Below the pieces are notes generated by a model that searched no databases, had not been told where the DNA came from, and worked only from the letters and a program-made list of their open reading frames with translations. Below, piece after piece: positions 36,124 through 46,200 of a DNA stretch of 64,000 nt. Position 1 is the stretch's first letter. Each line of letters begins with the position of its first letter. Origin of the DNA: Methylobacter sp. (GTDB lineage: Bacteria; Pseudomonadota; Gammaproteobacteria; Methylococcales; Methylomonadaceae). Location: assembly GCA_028716975.1 (NCBI GenBank), contig JAQUOU010000020.1:1-64000 (forward strand), given 5' to 3'. The position numbers and the translations under genes were made by a program.

Positions 36124-37575
36124 TCATAGCGCATGAATCAGAAACAGGCTGGCCAGGCCAAGCAGGATAAAGAAGCCCATTGCGTCAGTGATGGAGGTCA
36201 GCATGACACTGGTGCCGATAGCGGGATCCTTGCCGAATTTATGGCGCAGTAAAGGAATACTTAGTCCGACCACTGCAGCGACCTGCAAGTTGATAAACAT
36301 GGCTGTAGCCATTACTCCGGCCAAGGCCGCATCCTGGTAAAGCAGCATGACCGCCCCTCCTACAATAAGCCCAAAAAGAATGCCGTTTAATAGGGCCAGG
36401 GCCAGTTCTTTTCTTATCAGTCTGCGCACGTTTGCCGAGGTGATTTGTCCAAGCGCTAATGAGCGGATAATGAGCATACTGGTCTGGTTGCCGGTATTGC
36501 CTCCGGTTGCTGCAATAATCGGCATTAATGATGCCAACGCGACCAGTTGCAGAATTACATTTTCAAACAGACCGATAATACGGGTGGAAACAAAAGCTGT
36601 GACAATATTTATCAATAGCCAGCCCCAGCGGTTTCTCGCACTTTTCCAGACGCTGGAAAATAAATCCTCTTCTACCGAGACGCCGGCTTGTTGAAGCAGG
36701 TCTTCGTCTGTTTCCTCGCGGATAAAATCCATTATGGAATCAACACAGAGCCGGCCCTGGAGCTTGCCGTTACCATCGATTACAGGCGCGGAAATTAAGG
36801 CGTAGCGTTCAAATGCTCGTGCCGCTTCTGCCGCATCCTGGTCAACCGGAAACCGGACATAATCGGTTACCATTACTTCTGCGACTTGCCGGGATGGGGA
36901 GTGGGTGAGTAATCTGTGCAACGGTAAAATACCTTTGACTACGTCGTGCTGATCTACAACAAACAATTTATCCGTGTGGCTCGGCAGTTTTTTAAGATTG
37001 CGGATATAGGCTTTGACCGCTTTTAAACTCAGGTCATCCCGGATGGTAATCATGCCAAAATCCATTAGCGCGCCGACCTGGTCCTCCGGATATGCTAAAA
37101 CAGCATTCAAGTGCTTGCGCTCTTTGCTGTTTAAAGACCTGAGAATTTTCAGCATGGCCCTTTTGGGGAGATCCGGAGCGAGGTCCGCTATTTCATCAGT
37201 ATCTAATTGGCCGGCAACCGTCGCCAGCTCTTCAGCTTCCATGCCTGAAATTAATGTTTGCCGCACCGAATCGGATACTTCCAGCAGAATCTGTCCATCA
37301 TGACTGGTTTTAATCGCGTCCCAGACTGACTTCCGCTGATCCAGGGGCAGTGATTCGAGAATATGGGCGATATCAGCCGGATGCAAATGCGCAAACATTT
37401 CCTGGATACGCGCTTGCTGCTGATTATGCAGAACCGTCTCGACCAGTTCATGATTCGTCGACGGGCTTCTTTCAACAAGGGATTTTTCCAGCTGCTGTTT
37501 TTCAAGCAACGCGATAACTTCATCCAGATGTTGCTGTAAGAATTGCGCAGAATGAACTTTGTCAGGGGATTCCAT
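36124..37575 (-). CDS. mgtE: Magnesium transporter MgtE
   Basis: A 483-residue MgtE channel: N-terminal superhelical domain (about 35-160, with AHLHPADIAHILESLP), two CBS domains (about 165-290, VGALMDFGMITIRDDL), a connecting helix, and five membrane helices (about 315-480) with the signature ASLMPIIAATGGNTGNQTSM and the Asp near SITDAMGFFILLG. It allows Mg2+ (and Co2+) entry gated by cytoplasmic Mg2+. Single gene convergent with nadE. Confidence 0.94.
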   Translation of the reverse strand: MESPDKVHSAQFLQQHLDEVIALLEKQQLEKSLVERSPSTNHELVETVLHNQQQARIQEMFAHLHPADIAHILESLPLDQRKSVWDAIKTSHDGQILLEVSDSVRQTLISGMEAEELATVAGQLDTDEIADLAPDLPKRAMLKILRSLNSKERKHLNAVLAYPEDQVGALMDFGMITIRDDLSLKAVKAYIRNLKKLPSHTDKLFVVDQHDVVKGILPLHRLLTHSPSRQVAEVMVTDYVRFPVDQDAAEAARAFERYALISAPVIDGNGKLQGRLCVDSIMDFIREETDEDLLQQAGVSVEEDLFSSVWKSARNRWGWLLINIVTAFVSTRIIGLFENVILQLVALASLMPIIAATGGNTGNQTSMLIIRSLALGQITSANVRRLIRKELALALLNGILFGLIVGGAVMLLYQDAALAGVMATAMFINLQVAAVVGLSIPLLRHKFGKDPAIGTSVMLTSITDAMGFFILLGLASLFLIHAL

Positions 37576-37652
37576 AATATTTAGCGGTCTGTTATTGATT
37601 TTGCTTAAGTTCGGCTCGTTTTGATAACAGATTAAACCTACAGAATGTTACT

Positions 37653-38405
37653 TTAGAACTGCGGGTTAATACGAGCCAGAATTTCCTGCCATAGTTCATT
37701 GTATGCTTCTGTGGAGCGGCTTTTATGGATATAGCCTCCAAGCGGCATGCGTTCCATGCCCATACGTTCAATATCACTGGCATACGGAATGACTGCATTC
37801 AAGAGGTCCGGGTTGCCAGCGATCATGTTTTGCATTATTTCCCTGTGCATTTTTTTACGCCGGTCAGCCATGGAGAAGAACGGGATGAGTATTAATTTGT
37901 TCAGCTTGTTGTCTTCAATGAATTTTTTTAATTGATCCAGGGTTCTTAAAGACAGGGTCGTAGGAATGACGGGCGACAATAAAATATCGGAGGCTTCAAA
38001 AACAGCTTCTGACAATAACGAAATATTGGGCGGGCAATCCAGGAAAATAAAATCATATTCTTCTGCCAGCGGCTTAAGGAGCTTTTTAAGTTGGCGGGTT
38101 GGTTTTTTTTTGTCATCCAGAACCAGGTCCAGGTTTCTGAATGAAAAATCCGATGGTAATAAATCCAGGTTCTCAAAATCAGTGCCTTTAATTAACCCGT
38201 CCAGATCCCGCTTTCCGGCAATTAAATCTTTACTGCCGCCTTTCACTTTAGGTTTGATGCGAAAGTAATAACTGCTGGCTCCCTGCGGGTCCAGATCCCA
38301 CACCAAAGTCCGATAGCCGTTTCGGGCAGCAATAAAGGCCAGGTTTACAGCGCTTGCGGTTTTACCAACGCCGCCTTTTATACTGTATAAAGCCAGAACT
38401 TTCAT
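37653..38405 (-). CDS. ParA/MinD-family ATPase, orphan
   Basis: A 250-residue P-loop ATPase with deviant Walker A YSIKGGVGKTASAVNLAFI, switch WDLDPQGASSYYF and Walker B DFIFLDCPPNISLL. The length is that of chromosomal/plasmid ParA-like proteins without an N-terminal HTH. No parB or parS cluster is adjacent, so it is an orphan. It might position a cargo such as a polysaccharide or chemosensory complex. The C-terminal part (RMGMERMPLGGYIHKSRSTE) is family-specific. Neighbours are mgtE (upstream on the map, same strand) and a small membrane protein. Confidence 0.85.
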   Translation of the reverse strand: MKVLALYSIKGGVGKTASAVNLAFIAARNGYRTLVWDLDPQGASSYYFRIKPKVKGGSKDLIAGKRDLDGLIKGTDFENLDLLPSDFSFRNLDLVLDDKKKPTRQLKKLLKPLAEEYDFIFLDCPPNISLLSEAVFEASDILLSPVIPTTLSLRTLDQLKKFIEDNKLNKLILIPFFSMADRRKKMHREIMQNMIAGNPDLLNAVIPYASDIERMGMERMPLGGYIHKSRSTEAYNELWQEILARINPQF

Positions 38406-38947
38406 GTAGGCGCTCCTGTGTTGGATACAAATAATGCAGAAATTTTATGAAACCAGCCATTGATATTAGCATCGTTCAATTAAGCCGCAACTATGGATAA
38501 GTCAGTTTATTTTAAGTTAGGCAAGTGTTTTTCCTGATCGGGTTAATTCTCATCTTCGGATAGATACGATTTAACAGGCTTCAGAAAAAACGCTGCCAAG
38601 CATTTTCATGGCACGGTGAATGGAAATTATAGCGAAGGGAGCATAGCGTATCACAGGAAACGGAGTACATTTTTATTCATCTCCTGAAACAGAGCTCCGG
38701 GGTAAAGTGCGATGGTGAAAGTCCTGAGAGGTAAAGCGGATTGGCTCTCATTGTGGCGCTGGGCGTCATCGAGAAAAACAAGCTACTTGAAACGTGCTCC
38801 AGTCAATGGCTGTTGGGTTGTTATTAAACAATAGAGGCGGGTAAGATAGAGGCCGTGTAGATTAGCTCGCGTATCGTGTCTGCATGCTTAATACGTTTAA
38901 CGAGCTAAGTTTTTAGTTAAAATAGTGACGCTATGGATAAGCAGATT
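38406..38947. other. Intergenic region with a structured-looking segment
   Basis: About 540 bp without a credible gene. A segment near 38690-38770 (GGGTAAAGTGCGATGGTGAA then AGTCCTGAGAGGTAAAG) has the look of structured RNA or an intron remnant, but it fits no riboswitch or intron consensus I can confirm. A short hairpin TGCCAAGCATTTTCATGGCA lies at about 38595. Confidence 0.4.
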
Positions 38948-39220
38948 TTATTTAGTCTCTGTTGTTTTAGGTACCGGAATAGGCGCGGGTGCCGGAGACG
39001 GATTTTGAATAGCCGTTTTTTTGGAAGCAGATACCAGCGTTTCTTGTCGATGTCCTTCCCCATAAAGAGTAGCGCTGATCATAAATAAAATGGTCGAAAT
39101 AATCAGTACCATAAACCTGTCTGGTTTTTGCAAAAAGAATAAAACCCATTTAGGTTTAATCATTCCTATAATGAAAAAAAGTACGGTCACTATTCCTAAG
39201 TTAATAGCGGTGACTATCAT
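38948..39220 (-). CDS. Small two-helix membrane protein, Pro-rich tail
   Basis: A 90-residue protein with two hydrophobic helices (about 5-23, NLGIVTVLFFIIGM; about 38-54, VLIISTILFMISATLYG) and a Pro/Ala-rich C-terminal tail (SPAPAPIPVPKTTETK). The first helix pair with KPKWV between resembles small uncharacterised membrane proteins. Unknown function; single gene between ParA and the stomatin gene. Confidence 0.55.
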   Translation of the reverse strand: MIVTAINLGIVTVLFFIIGMIKPKWVLFFLQKPDRFMVLIISTILFMISATLYGEGHRQETLVSASKKTAIQNPSPAPAPIPVPKTTETK

Positions 39221-39430
39221 ATATTTACCTGTATAACTTTCAATTGGCTGGATTTACATTATTATTGAGTTGAGCGGCTTATTGCAACAGGCCACGGCAT
39301 TATTTTAACGGCTTCACTTTATAAAGACGACTTATAAAATGAATTTATTGCGTACCACTTAAGTTCAGTAGGCGGCTAAAGCCGCCCGTACAAAACAGCA
39401 ACTTATTTAATAATAATCAGGAGGAAGCCC

Positions 39431-40351
39431 ATGGGCGGATCTGGTGTATTTGTTTTAGTATTATTTATTTTCTCTGTTTTACTGGTGTTTATGAGTGTTA
39501 AGTCTGTTCCTCAAGGCATGGAATACACCGTAGAGCGGTTTGGCAGGTATACCAATACGTTAACACCGGGCTTAAACATTATCATGCCGGTTATTGATCG
39601 CATCGGCAAAAAGATGATCATGATGGAACAGGTAATGGATGTGCCGTCACAGGAAGTCATTACCAAGGACAACGCCATGGTTACTGTTGATGGCGTGGTT
39701 TTTTATCAGGTGATGGATGCCGCCAAAGCCGCTTATGAAGTCAGCAAGCTGGATTGGGCTATTCTGAATCTTGTGATGACCAATATTCGTACCGTCATGG
39801 GGTCAATGGATCTGGATGAGTTGCTGTCCCGGCGGGATGATATAAATGCCAGACTGCTTACCGTAGTGGACGATGCAACAACTCCCTGGGGAATTAAAGC
39901 AACCCGTATTGAAATCAAGGATATTGCGCCGCCAAAAGATTTGGTTGAGGCAATGGGCAGACAAATGAAAGCCGAACGCTTAAAACGCGCATCCATTCTG
40001 GAAGCTGAAGGCTTACGGCAGTCGGAAATTTTACGAGCGGAGGGCGCCCAACAAGCGGCCATTTTGGAAGCGGAAGGCCGCAAGGAAGCATCTTACCGCG
40101 ATGCCGATGCACGCGAACGTCTGGCTCAGGCCGAAGCCAGAGCAACATTAATGGTATCGGAAGCGATCAGTAAAGGCGATATACAGGCCGTCAATTATTT
40201 TGTCGCGCAAAAATATATTGAGGCATTAAAAAGCATTGCATCGGCTGACAACAGCAAATTGATTTTTATGCCGCTGGAATCATCCAGCGTTATTGGCGCT
40301 CTCGGTGGAATTACTGAGCTGGCTAAACAAGCCATGAATAAAAAAAGTTAG
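39431..40351 (+). CDS. qmcA: SPFH/Band 7 (stomatin/QmcA-like) protein
   Basis: A 306-residue membrane-anchored SPFH protein: N-terminal helix (about 4-22), SPFH domain (about 25-180, with [20 protein letters not shown] and [19 protein letters not shown]), a long Ala/Glu-rich coiled coil (about 180-245, [20 protein letters not shown]) and a C-terminal segment [20 protein letters not shown]. These proteins form membrane ring oligomers. It has a clear AGGAGG before the ATG. The nfeD-like partner starts 3 bp downstream, the classic pairing. Confidence 0.92.
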   Translation: MGGSGVFVLVLFIFSVLLVFMSVKSVPQGMEYTVERFGRYTNTLTPGLNIIMPVIDRIGKKMIMMEQVMDVPSQEVITKDNAMVTVDGVVFYQVMDAAKAAYEVSKLDWAILNLVMTNIRTVMGSMDLDELLSRRDDINARLLTVVDDATTPWGIKATRIEIKDIAPPKDLVEAMGRQMKAERLKRASILEAEGLRQSEILRAEGAQQAAILEAEGRKEASYRDADARERLAQAEARATLMVSEAISKGDIQAVNYFVAQKYIEALKSIASADNSKLIFMPLESSSVIGALGGITELAKQAMNKKS

Positions 40352-40354
40352 ATT

Positions 40355-40798
40355 ATGGCTGAATTGGAATTTGTTTTTTGGTATTGGTGGGTATTAGCGC
40401 TCATCTTTTTAGTTCTGGAAATACTGACCCCCGGTTTTTTCTTTATGTGGCTGGCGGCTTCGGGATTTATAACCGGTTGCCTGTTATGGCTGATGCCATC
40501 ACTCAGTATGGACATACAGATATTTGTTTTTTCCATATTGTCGGTTATTGCCATTGGCGGTTGGAAAGTTTATGGCAAAAAAAATTCCCTAGAAACAGAC
40601 CAGCCTTTCCTGAATAAACGCGGAGCCCAATATATAGGCCGGGTATTCAGTCTGTACGAACCGATAGAAAATGGCCAAGGGAAAATAAAAGTGGATGATT
40701 CTATCTGGAAAGTTCATGGAAAAGATTGTGATATTCATACTCGGGTAAAAGTCACCGCTATTCGTGGAACGGTATTTGATGTAGAAAAGATTGAATAA
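40355..40798 (+). CDS. NfeD-like membrane protein
   Basis: A 147-residue short NfeD: three to four N-terminal membrane helices (WYWWVLALIFLVLEILTPGF and following, to about residue 70) and a C-terminal OB-fold domain (about 88-147, ending RVKVTAIRGTVFDVEKIE). Short NfeD proteins act with the stomatin-like protein encoded immediately upstream, here separated by 3 bp. It matches E. coli YbbK/QmcA-YbbL style pairs in arrangement. Confidence 0.9.
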   Translation: MAELEFVFWYWWVLALIFLVLEILTPGFFFMWLAASGFITGCLLWLMPSLSMDIQIFVFSILSVIAIGGWKVYGKKNSLETDQPFLNKRGAQYIGRVFSLYEPIENGQGKIKVDDSIWKVHGKDCDIHTRVKVTAIRGTVFDVEKIE

Positions 40799-41917
40799 CA
40801 AGTTGGATTAGGCGAAGGAAGAGGTACTTTATAAAACAATAAAGGTTACAATTATTCTTCACATGCAACGGCTATTTATCGCAGTATTGATGGCCGTATT
40901 CCATCCCCATCTATGCTACGAACCCCCTCTTGGAACTCTGGCCGTTCATAATAACAACATCAGGTATTAGGAGCGTGCAGATAAAGTGTCCGTGTTTGAT
41001 TTTCATTTGGGAACTCCGATTTTTTACATTTTTTAATTGGGTTTTTAACCGAGGGTTATGAGGCTGAATCTGGGAAAATTTGGAGCTTATGCTGATTCTG
41101 CAGATTAAATGAATTTGCCCAAAGCATGGAAATGATTTTCCGGGTACGACTTCTGCAGGCAAGTCGGGTGTAATTGCCGCCTTTCTCAGTAAAGTTTGTC
41201 CTTCTTACTGCAGACGTATTTTCAACTTTTCGCTGTGATAAGCACAGGCATTGATCTTATTGAGATTGATAAATTTCTGTTTTACCGAATTTAGTAATTT
41301 TAAGAATCCAGTTTGGTGTGAGAACCTCAACTTTTGATGGAAATTTTTACAAATTATTTAATCCCGGATTTTATTTGCGTGGTAATTGCGGCCTTAATAC
41401 TGGCTATTAGCGAGCGTTATGCTTTAGTTGAGCCATTTAAGTATTTCAACTGGGTCAGGTTTTTTTACGAAGTGAATTTAATTTTCATACTAAATTACAG
41501 ACTTACAATAAATATTAATTAATTCAATAAGTTATATTTATGGCATGTATCTTGCTGAAACAATTAACATATGTATTCGTACTTATAGTAACTGTCTGGA
41601 AAATGCTAAATAATAACGTTTTGCATAGATAAAATTTTAGAGAGCATCATATTTTTTACACTAATAATTTAAGTGTAAGTTAAGATATATGGCGCCGCCA
41701 ACTAATCATCTAAAAGCTAAGCCATAGATCTGTTAATTTTCACTCTTAAGCCGGTCTGAAATGGGCTAATCGATATTTTTTAATGTGAACTTGGCGGTTC
41801 AATTAGGGCGGAGGGTACCCGCAACTGACTACAGGCGGTAGTTAACAACATATACAGAAATTTATAAGTTTCATTTTCTGAATTTATTTTATGTGCTAGT
41901 TAGTATGGAGAATATAA
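40799..41917. other. Long intergenic region before the polysaccharide locus
   Basis: About 1.1 kb with low coding density. One possible 61-codon hydrophobic frame lies at 41337-41522 (MEIFTNYLIPDFICVVIAAL) without a good ribosome binding site. The last 400 bp are A/T-rich with G/C-rich patches (GGGCGGAGGGTACCCGC near 41810) and probably form the long leader of the sugar transferase gene. I see no transposase or known RNA. Confidence 0.5.
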
Positions 41918-43045
41918 ATGATAACAAGCGACTATCTAGTAGAATCAGTGTCTTCATCAAAGCCGCCAAATAATTCAAGTCATTATCAGATTAATGCCGA
42001 TGAAATTTTTTATGATTCATCTTTCCTCGAGCAATTACGTCGTGAAAAGCTTCGAGCACAGCGGTCTAAATCTACATTGTCAATTGTATTACTAAATTTT
42101 GATCAAGTGATAGCTCAGGAATACAGGAGTATGTGTGAGATTTTAAAGCTTATCCGGTCAAAAATACGAGATACTGATATTAGTGGTTTTGCTAATCAAA
42201 CTACCATAGGCATACTTCTTCCTCATACGGACGAGAAAGGGGCAAAAGCAATCTGTGGAAAGTTAATTGAGGCAAATAAAATGCCATTATTTTCTATGGA
42301 TATCTCGACGTATCCTGATCATATATTTGAAAGCCTCGCCAAAAATGGGGGCATTCGGCCAGACTCTTTCCCTTTCGGCCTGGAGGATCCAAACAGATCT
42401 TCCAGATTTAAGCTTTTTTTAAAAAGAGGTATCGATATCGCAGGCTCAATTATCGGCATGCTTACTTTAATGCCTGTAATGTTAATTACTGCATTAGCTA
42501 TTAAAGTAACGTCTCCGGGGCCTGTCATTTTCAGGCAAATCCGCTTAGGTATGCAGGGCATCCCTTTCACATTCTACAAATTTCGATCCATGCATGCGAA
42601 TGTGGATAATCAAATTCATCGTGATTATATCCAGGACTATATTAATGGTCATCATGCAAAAATCAATCATGGGGACGCGGAAAAACCCATTTATAAAATG
42701 AAATCTGATCCCCGGATAACCCGGGTTGGAAGATTTATTCGAAAAACCAGTATTGATGAGCTGCCTCAGCTTTTTAATGTATTAAAAGGCGACATGAGCC
42801 TGGTGGGGCCGAGGCCGCCTCTTCCTTACGAAGCTGAGAAATACCAATCGTGGCATCTCAGGCGGATATTGGAAATGAAGCCGGGAATCACCGGACTCTG
42901 GCAGGTAGAAGGACGAAGTAATACCTTATGGGATGATGCGGTGAGGCTTGATATTCGTTATATCCAAAACTGGTCCCTTTTCTTTGATTTAAAGATATTA
43001 CTCAGAACGGTCAAGGAAGTCTTAAGATGCCGTGGTGCCGTGTAA
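41918..43045 (+). CDS. Initiating sugar-phosphate transferase with degenerate GGDEF-like N-terminus
   Basis: A 375-residue protein. Residues about 25-135 look like a decayed GGDEF domain (FYDSSFLEQLRREKLRAQRS, LSIVLLNFDQV, then TIGILLPHTDEKGAKAI) without the GGDEF motif. Residues about 165-375 are a monotopic phosphoglycosyltransferase of the WcaJ/PglC type: a re-entrant hydrophobic segment (GIDIAGSIIGMLTLMPVMLI), GPVIFRQIRLGMQGIPFTFY, KFRSMHANVD, RKTSIDELPQLFNVLKGDMS, VGPRPPLPYE and PGITGLWQVEGRS. It would load the first sugar onto undecaprenyl phosphate at the inner membrane. First gene of the locus. Confidence 0.9.
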   Translation: MITSDYLVESVSSSKPPNNSSHYQINADEIFYDSSFLEQLRREKLRAQRSKSTLSIVLLNFDQVIAQEYRSMCEILKLIRSKIRDTDISGFANQTTIGILLPHTDEKGAKAICGKLIEANKMPLFSMDISTYPDHIFESLAKNGGIRPDSFPFGLEDPNRSSRFKLFLKRGIDIAGSIIGMLTLMPVMLITALAIKVTSPGPVIFRQIRLGMQGIPFTFYKFRSMHANVDNQIHRDYIQDYINGHHAKINHGDAEKPIYKMKSDPRITRVGRFIRKTSIDELPQLFNVLKGDMSLVGPRPPLPYEAEKYQSWHLRRILEMKPGITGLWQVEGRSNTLWDDAVRLDIRYIQNWSLFFDLKILLRTVKEVLRCRGAV

Positions 43046-43246
43046 TGTATACAGACCCCTAGTATGAAAGCTTTAGGTCATAAGCTTAGGAAATGTGCCA
43101 GCAGGACGCCTAACCGGCTAATTTTCTTAAATAGATTGTCATGACATATAGTCTGTCTGAAAGTGGGCGACGGCTTAATAGTATTAAGCATGACCTAACC
43201 GGTAATATCTCGTTTTAAGTTGCTTAAACCCTAACAGGACAAGCGC

Positions 43247-46200
43247 ATGAAGAAGCCACATATGAAGTATCACTCCCTAACGGGTCTTGCCCTTATCATT
43301 CTAGGCTGGGTTGTTTATGTTCAGATCCTAGACATGGCGTGGCCTATTAGAATCGCAAGCGCTAATCAAGCAATCACGTCTTCTTCCATGCAACTCACCA
43401 GTGAGAAGCTCGACCTCGTCGCGTTTAGTCCGGATGGCAATACATTGGCCAGCGCGGCTTCCGATGGACAAATTATCGTATGGGACGTATTTACCGGCCA
43501 AGAGCGCCTGACGCTTCCGAGCTCGTCTGCAAGCCCGGTCAGCGGTATTGTTTTTAGCCCCGATGGCAATACGCTGGCTAGCGTAAGCGGCAGTTCAATC
43601 CACCTGACGGATACTATATCCGGCGAGGCTCGCTTACTCCTTCCCCAGAGTGCCGCCGTTACCTATCTCGCCTTTAGCCCGGACGGCAAGACCTTGGCCA
43701 GTGTGGGTCAGGATGGCCGCATCACGCTTCTGAATTCGCAATCCGGCGCTATCAGCCAGGTTCTAACCGGTCATCAAAGTGGCGTTAATGCCATCGCCTT
43801 TAGTCCGGACAGTACAATTTTAGCCAGCGGCGGCCAGGATGCCCAGATTAAGCTCTGGGATATGGCAGCAGGTCAGGAGCAGGCGAGTTTGCCTGGAGAG
43901 GGTGGAGCTATCACCCATCTGGCATTCAGTCCAGACGGCAAGACTGTGGCCGGTGTGAGCCAGGATGCCCGCATCACAGTTCTGGATTCGCAATCGGGCG
44001 CTATCAGCCAGGTTCTAACCGGTCATCAAAGTGGCGTTAATGCCATCGCCTTTAGTCCGGACAGTACGATTTTAGCCAGCGGCGGCCAGGATGCCCAGAT
44101 TAAGCTCTGGGATGCGGCTACCGGTCTGGAACAGGCGAGTCTGCCAGGAGAGGGTGGGGTTGCCGTCACTCATCTGGCATTCAGCCCCGATGGTAAGAGT
44201 TTAGCCAGCATAGGTGAAGGCGAAACAGTTTTTTTGTGGGATGTAAGCACTAAGCTACCCCAGCTTCTGACGGGGCATAGGGATTGGGTCGATAAGATTG
44301 TTTTTAGTTCCAACCAGAAGACCTTGGCCAGCGTGGGTAAAACTGGACAGGTCGTCGTATGGGATTTAGCGACTGGTGTGAGTCAACAAAGCTTTCAAAT
44401 TCCGGCTATGCAAGGTGTCTCTTCGGCGGGCGTACAAGCGCCGCTTTCCGGAAGCGCTGTTTCTAATACTTCTTTGCAATCGACAGCCTCTAATACACCT
44501 GTTGTAGCTGACAATACAACTGCATCAACCGTAAGCAGTCAAGCTGCTAGTGCAAATAATACTGTAGCACGCAAGAAACGGAGTGCACAAAAATGGAAGG
44601 GAGTTAAAGCGCTGGCTATCAGCCAGGATGGCACGGAAATGGGTGCTGCGGGTGAGGATGGTGTTATCCGTATTTTTAAGAAAAACGGGACTCTACGTTG
44701 GAAGCTATCAGGCCATCACGGCATGGCTATTACCGGCATGGCCTTCCGAGGAAAAACCAAAGATTGGATAAGTGCAGGTAGAGATACGGAACTAAAAACC
44801 TGGAATGATACGGGCAAGAATCTCAAAACATTTTACGGGCCTGAGCACCCGCCACGAGCTGTTGCTGTAAGCCCGGATGGCCGGTATATCGCCATCGCTG
44901 GCGAGGAAACAAGGGTGTTTCTATTTGATGCAATAGCTGGCAAATTAAGCAGGATTTTTTCGGGTCACATCGATTTTATAAACGGACTGGCATTCAGTCC
45001 GGATGGCCGCTATTTGGCAAGTGCAGGTGCTGAAGGACGAACCCTCATGTGGGATATGAATACAGGCAAACGTCTTCATACATTGCTTGGACATGCGGGA
45101 GAAGTTAATGCCGTAGCCTTCAGTCCTGATGGAACGCTTTTAGCTACTGCGAGCGAAGATAGTACGGTTATTCTCTGGAATGTAACGACGGGGCTGCAAA
45201 TTAAAGCCTTAGCCGGACATCAAGGCAGTGTCAGGTCAGTCGCATTTAGCCCTAATGGAAATAAGTTGGTGAGCGCCGGTGAAGACAGCAGGATGCTGGT
45301 GTGGGATCCAAAGACCGGTCAATTAAAGAAGCAACTGACTGGACCGGCGGCAGCGATCAATGTTTTAGTTTTTGATCCTGCTGGCAAATTACATGCTGCG
45401 AGTGAAAATAGTGAGATTTCCGAGTTTGATACAGATACAGGTACGAAAGTACAATCAATAGCTGTGCCGGTAACTAATACGGCAGAACCGCAAGCCGCCC
45501 TATCAGAGACACTTTACCTCGCAACCGGTAACACTGATCCAGCTCTGATGACGTCGACTCATTCTCGTTCTATTCAGAATGAAAGTATAGGATCCAGTCA
45601 TACAGCCTTCAGTTCAATTATTGATCAACTAATAGATTGGATGATACCTGCCGCCAACGCTGCTACATTGCCGGATCCCAACCAAGGGCCGGGAGGACCG
45701 ATTCTGGTCATAACCAATACGGCTGACCCTTTCGGTAAGTATTACGCCGAGATTTTGCGGACTGAAGGCTTGAATGAGTTTGCTGTGACTGATATCTCGA
45801 CCGTTAACGCGACAACATTGACCGCCTACGACGTGGTGCTTCTTTCTCGAATGACATTGTCGCCCGCTCAGGTGACTATGTTTACCAACTGGGTTACAGC
45901 GGGCGGTAACTTGATCGCCATGCGCCCCGATGCGCAGCTTGCCGGTTTGCTGGGAGTCACCGCTACCGGAACTACGCTCTCGAATGGTTACCTGCTGGTG
46001 GATACCTCGGGGGCGCCGGGCAATGGTATCGTGAACCAGACCATCCAGTTTCATGGCGGTGCTGATCGCTATACGGTTAACAGCGCTTCAAGCCTTGCAA
46101 CTCTTTACACGAACGCAACAACTCCGACCGCCAATCCTGCCGTGACTCTGCGAAGCGTCGGCGCTAGCGGAGGCCAGGCGGCGGCTTTTACCTATGATCT

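Noticed and set aside
38690..38770. Cobalamin or c-di-GMP riboswitch, or group II intron
   Set aside because: The conserved core boxes of these RNAs are not found; the resemblance is only superficial.
41337..41522. Small hydrophobic gene before the glycan locus
   Set aside because: No ribosome binding site and no conserved motif; kept only as a remark in the intergenic entry.
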